Shown here in pieces: positions 60,181 through 64,000 of a stretch of 64,000 nucleotides of DNA (within the stretch, counting starts at the first letter, position 1; every line of letters begins with the position of its first letter). The translations under genes were made by a program, and so were the position numbers. A model generated the notes under the pieces. The model was not told where the DNA came from and made no database searches. It worked only from the letters and a program-made list of their open reading frames with translations. The stretch covers positions 62,001 through 126,000 of the forward strand of contig JAXHOJ010000046.1 of assembly GCA_034519525.1 (NCBI GenBank), written 5' to 3'. Source of the DNA: Gemmobacter sp034519525 (lineage in GTDB: Bacteria; Pseudomonadota; Alphaproteobacteria; Rhodobacterales; Rhodobacteraceae).

Positions 60181-61380
60181 TCAGTGACGGGTGGCCGTCA
60201 GGGCGGCAACACCGGGCAGTTCCTTGCCTTCCATCCATTCCAGGAAGGCGCCGCCTGCGGTGGAGATGAAGCTGAAATCCGCAGCAGCCCCGGCCTTGTT
60301 CAGCGCGGCCACCGTATCGCCGCCGCCGGCCACCGACACAAGCTGACCCGCGCGGGTCAATGCGGCTGCAGAGCGGGCGGCAGCATTGGTCGCCGTATCG
60401 AAGGGCTCGATTTCAAAGGCGCCCAGCGGCCCGTTCCAGATCAGGGTCTTTGCACTGGCAAAGACCGTTTCCAAAGCGGCCACCGAAGCAGGCCCCGCAT
60501 CAAGGATCATCGCATCTGCCGGGCAGGCATCCGCGGCCACGGTTTCATTGGCGGCACCTGCCTTGAACTCGCGGGCGACCACCACATCCACAGGCAGATG
60601 GATGGTGCAGCCTGCCGCAGCTGCCTTGGCAAGGATTTCGCGCGCGGTACCGGCCATGTCGCGTTCGGCCAGGCTTTTGCCGACCTCGATCCCCTGCGCC
60701 ACAAGGAAGGTATTGGCCATGCCGCCACCGATCACCAGATGATCCACCTTGCTGACCAGATTGCCCAGCAGATCCAGCTTGGTCGATACCTTGGCGCCGC
60801 CCACCACGGCAACGACAGGGCGCACCGGCTGCCCCAGCGCCGCTTCCAGCGCCTTCAGCTCGGCTTCCATAAGCCGCCCTGCAGCGGCGGGCAGCAGATG
60901 GGCAATTCCGGTGGTCGAGGCATGGGCGCGATGTGCCGCCGAAAAGGCATCGTTCACAAAAACATCGCCCAGTTCGGCCATCTGCGCGGCCAGTTCGGGG
61001 CTGTTCTTTTCCTCGCCCGCGTGGAAACGGGTGTTTTCCAGCAGCACCACGTCATCGCCGCTGGCGGCCGCAATCGCCGCGGCAGCCGGGGCGCCGATGC
61101 AATCGGCCGCGAAGACCACCTTGCAGCCAAGCGCCGCTGCCAGCGCGGCCTGCACATGCGACAGGCTCATGTCCGGCACAACCTTGCCCTTCGGCCGGTC
61201 GAAATGGGCCAGCAGCACGACGCGCCCGCCCTTGGCCTGAATATCCTTCACCGTGGGCACGATCTTTTCGATGCGTGTCGCATCCGTGACCACACCATTT
61301 TCCATCGGAACGTTGATATCCACCCGCGTCAGGACGGTCTTGCCCTGCAGGTCGATATCGTCAAGCGTTTTCCAAGCCAT
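60181..61380 (-). CDS. pgk: Phosphoglycerate kinase
   Basis: The 399-residue glycolytic/gluconeogenic enzyme makes ATP from 1,3-bisphosphoglycerate. It starts MAWKTLDDIDLQGKTVLTRV with VDINVPMENG, then LLAHFDRPKG, LENTRFHAGEEKN, VGGAKVSTK and a C-terminal GGGDTVAALNKAG. Start at 61380 behind GAGGAGG; a much longer frame upstream is spurious. Divergent from the cyclophilin pair, with ~190 bp between. Confidence 0.95.
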   Translation of the reverse strand: MAWKTLDDIDLQGKTVLTRVDINVPMENGVVTDATRIEKIVPTVKDIQAKGGRVVLLAHFDRPKGKVVPDMSLSHVQAALAAALGCKVVFAADCIGAPAAAAIAAASGDDVVLLENTRFHAGEEKNSPELAAQMAELGDVFVNDAFSAAHRAHASTTGIAHLLPAAAGRLMEAELKALEAALGQPVRPVVAVVGGAKVSTKLDLLGNLVSKVDHLVIGGGMANTFLVAQGIEVGKSLAERDMAGTAREILAKAAAAGCTIHLPVDVVVAREFKAGAANETVAADACPADAMILDAGPASVAALETVFASAKTLIWNGPLGAFEIEPFDTATNAAARSAAALTRAGQLVSVAGGGDTVAALNKAGAAADFSFISTAGGAFLEWMEGKELPGVAALTATRH

Positions 61381-61572
61381 GAAAGCCTCCTCGCAGCGTT
61401 GGCACCTGTTTCCGCCGAAACCCGCCGCCGCGTCAACCGATCTTGATCCGTCGCTGCGCAAGGCGATGAAATGTCGCGCCACCGGGCGGGGCTTTGCCGG
61501 CTTTGCGCTTTGCCCTTTTCCTTCCGGGCTGGCGCCATTACCTTGCGCGCCAGCAAAGAGGAGACCGCGCCG

Positions 61573-62071
61573 ATGGCCGAGATCAAAGACCCGGAAAATA
61601 CCATCATCATGACGCTGAAAGGCGGCGAAGTGGTGATCGAGCTTCTGCCCGATGTGGCACCCAAACATGCAGAGCGGATGAAAGCCCTGGCGCGCGCCGG
61701 CGCCTATGACAATGTCTGTTTCCACCGTGTGATCGAGGGCTTCATGGCCCAGACCGGCGATGTGGAAAACGGCAATATGGAAAAAGACTTCAACCTGCGC
61801 CGCGCGGGCACGGGTGGTTCGGATCTGCCGGATCTGCCGGCCGAGTTTTCCAAGCTGCCGCATGACCGGGGCACCCTGGGTGCTGCCCGGTCGCAGAACC
61901 CGAATTCGGCCAACAGCCAGTTCTTCATCAACTTCAAGGACAACCATTTCCTGAACGGCCAGTATACCGTTTACGGTCGGGTGGTTTCGGGCATGGATCA
62001 TGTCGATGCCATCACCCGGGGCGAGCCGCCGGCCAGCCCGGACCGCATGATCAAGGTTGTGGTGGCTGCCG

Positions 62072-62082
<11 letters not shown>
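61573..62082 (+). CDS. Cytoplasmic cyclophilin-type peptidyl-prolyl isomerase
   Basis: The 169-residue protein has the cyclophilin core CFHRVIEGFMAQTGD, the SANSQFFINF motif and no signal peptide, so it is cytoplasmic. It speeds cis-trans proline isomerisation in folding. It overlaps the next cyclophilin gene by 11 bp. Start behind AGAGGAGA. Confidence 0.92.
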
Positions 62083-62674
<592 letters not shown>

Positions 62675-62716
62675 GGCCGCCGTTCCCGATTGCCCGGCAG
62701 GCTGCCGATTTTGGAA

Positions 62717-62746
62717 GGGCACCCGTTGGGGTGCCCTTTCTCGTTT
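62717..62746 (+). terminator. Rho-independent terminator after the cyclophilin pair
   Basis: GGGCACCC / GGGTGCCC with loop GTTG is followed by TTTCTCGTTT. Confidence 0.85.
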
Positions 62747-62814
62747 GACGAACCGCGACCTGCCTCGCTACTGTTTGCCCAAGATTTGTCCTTGCTGACA
62801 TATTGGGGAATTTC

Positions 62815-64000
62815 ATGCCGACACTTGCCAAAGTTCAATCGACCACCGCCTTCGCTCAGGCACTGTCGGCCATCCTCGACGGCCCGACGGTGACCCGCGC
62901 CACGCCGACCGCCTTCGAGATCAGGACGGCTGACCACCGGTATCTGATCAACGGCACGGACATGGCCTATAACATTCAGGACGGGCTTTTTACCGGATTC
63001 ACCGGGGGCACCATCACCACGCTTCTGGTCGAGGAACTCGCGCCGACAAAGACCCTGGGCCGGATCATAGGGCTGGATCTGGATGTGGATGATCTGCCCA
63101 GCCTGACCTCGGCCAATTTCACGCAACGGCTTGCCGCGCTGCTGGCGGCCGAACCCTGGACGGTGAATGGCACGAATGGGGCCGACTCGCTGCTGCTGAC
63201 CCCGGTGGCGGGCTTCTTCTCGAAGGTTGCGGTCACAATCTGGGGGTTCGGCGGCAATGACACGCTGGTTGGCGGTGCCGGTGGCGATACGCTGATGGGC
63301 GGGCTTGGCAATGACGAGCTGCGCGATTCGGTCGGCAACGATTCGCTCTTCGGCGATGGCGGCAATGACCGTCTGATCCAGGCGCCCGGCGCGGGTGGCG
63401 ATGACACGATGAATGGCGGCGCGGGCAATGACCTGATTGAGGGCGGCAAGGGCAGCGACCTCCTGCTGGGCCTTGCGGGCAAGGATACCATTGATGGCGG
63501 CGACGGCACCGATACCATCGACGGTGGCGGTGGGGTGGATCGCATCCTGGGCGCAGGTGGCAATGATTCCATCCTGGGCGGCGAAGGCCGCGACCAGATC
63601 TTTGGCGGCGACGGCGCCGATACCATCGACGGCGGGTTGGGCGAGGATCGCATCTTTGGCGATGCCGGACACGACCTCATCACCGGCGGCCTTCATGCTG
63701 ATGTCATCGACGGTGGCGCGGGCAATGACACGATCACCGGCGGTATCGGCCCGGATACGCTGACCGGCGGCAGCGGCGCCGATCAGTTCAATTTCGGCCC
63801 GGGCGACGGCAGCGACCGCATCACCGATTTCGAGGCCGATCTGGATACGATCTTCATCGAGCTTGCGGCTGGCGAAACCTTCTCGCTGGTGCAGAACGGC
63901 GCACATGCCAGCATCCTTTACGGGGATGGTGGCCGTGTCGTGCTGGAAAACACCCTGACCGCTGAAATCGTGCTGAACAACAACCTGCTGGTCGTCGAAC
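62815..64000 (+). CDS. RTX-type calcium-binding protein, 3' end beyond the window
   Basis: About 395 codons are present from ATG 62815. Residues 1-~140 are a non-repeat N-terminal domain of no known family; then come many RTX nonapeptides such as FGGNDTLVGGAGGDTL, GLGNDELRDSVGND, GGNDRLIQ, GGKGSDLLLG and GGDGTDTIDGGGG. A C-terminal segment (GDGSDRITDFEADLDTIF) matches the end of many type I-secreted proteins. No stop codon is met before 64000. No signal peptide is seen, as expected for type I export. Confidence 0.88.
   Translation, partial: MPTLAKVQSTTAFAQALSAILDGPTVTRATPTAFEIRTADHRYLINGTDMAYNIQDGLFTGFTGGTITTLLVEELAPTKTLGRIIGLDLDVDDLPSLTSANFTQRLAALLAAEPWTVNGTNGADSLLLTPVAGFFSKVAVTIWGFGGNDTLVGGAGGDTLMGGLGNDELRDSVGNDSLFGDGGNDRLIQAPGAGGDDTMNGGAGNDLIEGGKGSDLLLGLAGKDTIDGGDGTDTIDGGGGVDRILGAGGNDSILGGEGRDQIFGGDGADTIDGGLGEDRIFGDAGHDLITGGLHADVIDGGAGNDTITGGIGPDTLTGGSGADQFNFGPGDGSDRITDFEADLDTIFIELAAGETFSLVQNGAHASILYGDGGRVVLENTLTAEIVLNNNLLVVE

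Noticed and set aside
63241..63780. Regularly spaced repeats that might be taken for a CRISPR array
   Set aside because: They are in-frame RTX nonapeptide codons with variable bases, and no cas gene is near.

Overview
The window is chromosomal DNA from a high-GC alphaproteobacterium of the Rhodobacteraceae/Paracoccaceae (Rhodobacter-Paracoccus-Gemmobacter type); the genus cannot be fixed from the sequence. Pointers are the gene-transfer-agent (GTA) cluster next to cysE, the pdhA-pdhB-pdhC operon with a lipoyl domain on E1-beta, the yicC-gmk pair, the tatABC order, the surE-pcm-nlpD block and an enuR-ehu-eut ectoine locus.

Layout. 1-9729: end of a probable coaX, RNase J, an overlapping haloperoxidase/CRTAC1 pair on the minus strand, a SqrR-like persulfide-sensor candidate, a flavin reductase, a PHP phosphoesterase, a PAS protein, then yicC-gmk-gamma carbonic anhydrase. 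9730-12333: a 445-bp gap with a terminator, a secreted protein of unknown function, an RTX-like protein and a VanZ-like protein. 12358-26443: an ectoine/5-hydroxyectoine import and breakdown locus. On the minus strand lie asnC, ssd and atf; on the plus strand lie enuR, ehuABCD and eutABCDE; a dienelactone-hydrolase-like gene sits between the two arms. Ehu imports the solutes, EutABC feed hydroxyectoine into the ectoine route, EutD/DoeA and EutE/DoeB produce diaminobutyrate, and Atf plus Ssd should lead to aspartate. The regulator gene enuR carries a +1 frameshift before its PLP lysine. 26580-42749: DMT permease, DEAD-box helicase, glycosyltransferase, prfC with two +1 frameshifts, a Hint protein, an SDR/histidine-phosphatase pair, an orphan ABC ATPase, a small HTH regulator, tatABC with a 29-bp triple repeat between tatA and tatB, a DUF815 ATPase, and nlpD-pcm-surE.

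43039-53774: a GTA cluster in RcGTA order (g1, g2 start, g5, g6-g15 plus one small trailing gene). It carries an internal deletion that joins the first ~116 codons of the large terminase, out of frame, to the mature part of the major capsid gene. Portal, g3.5 and prohead protease are missing, and the tape-measure gene has a +1 frameshift. As read, the cluster cannot package or assemble particles.

53837-64000: cysE, the pyruvate dehydrogenase operon, a FtsB-like protein, an internally duplicated RTX protein, pgk, two overlapping cyclophilin genes (one cytoplasmic, one exported), and an RTX protein that runs off the right edge.

Caution: one-base insertions break three genes (enuR, prfC twice, g11), and one missing base may have lengthened g10.1. 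Each correction restores the family length, so base-call errors are a live alternative to true pseudogenes. No tRNA, rRNA, insertion sequence or CRISPR array was seen.
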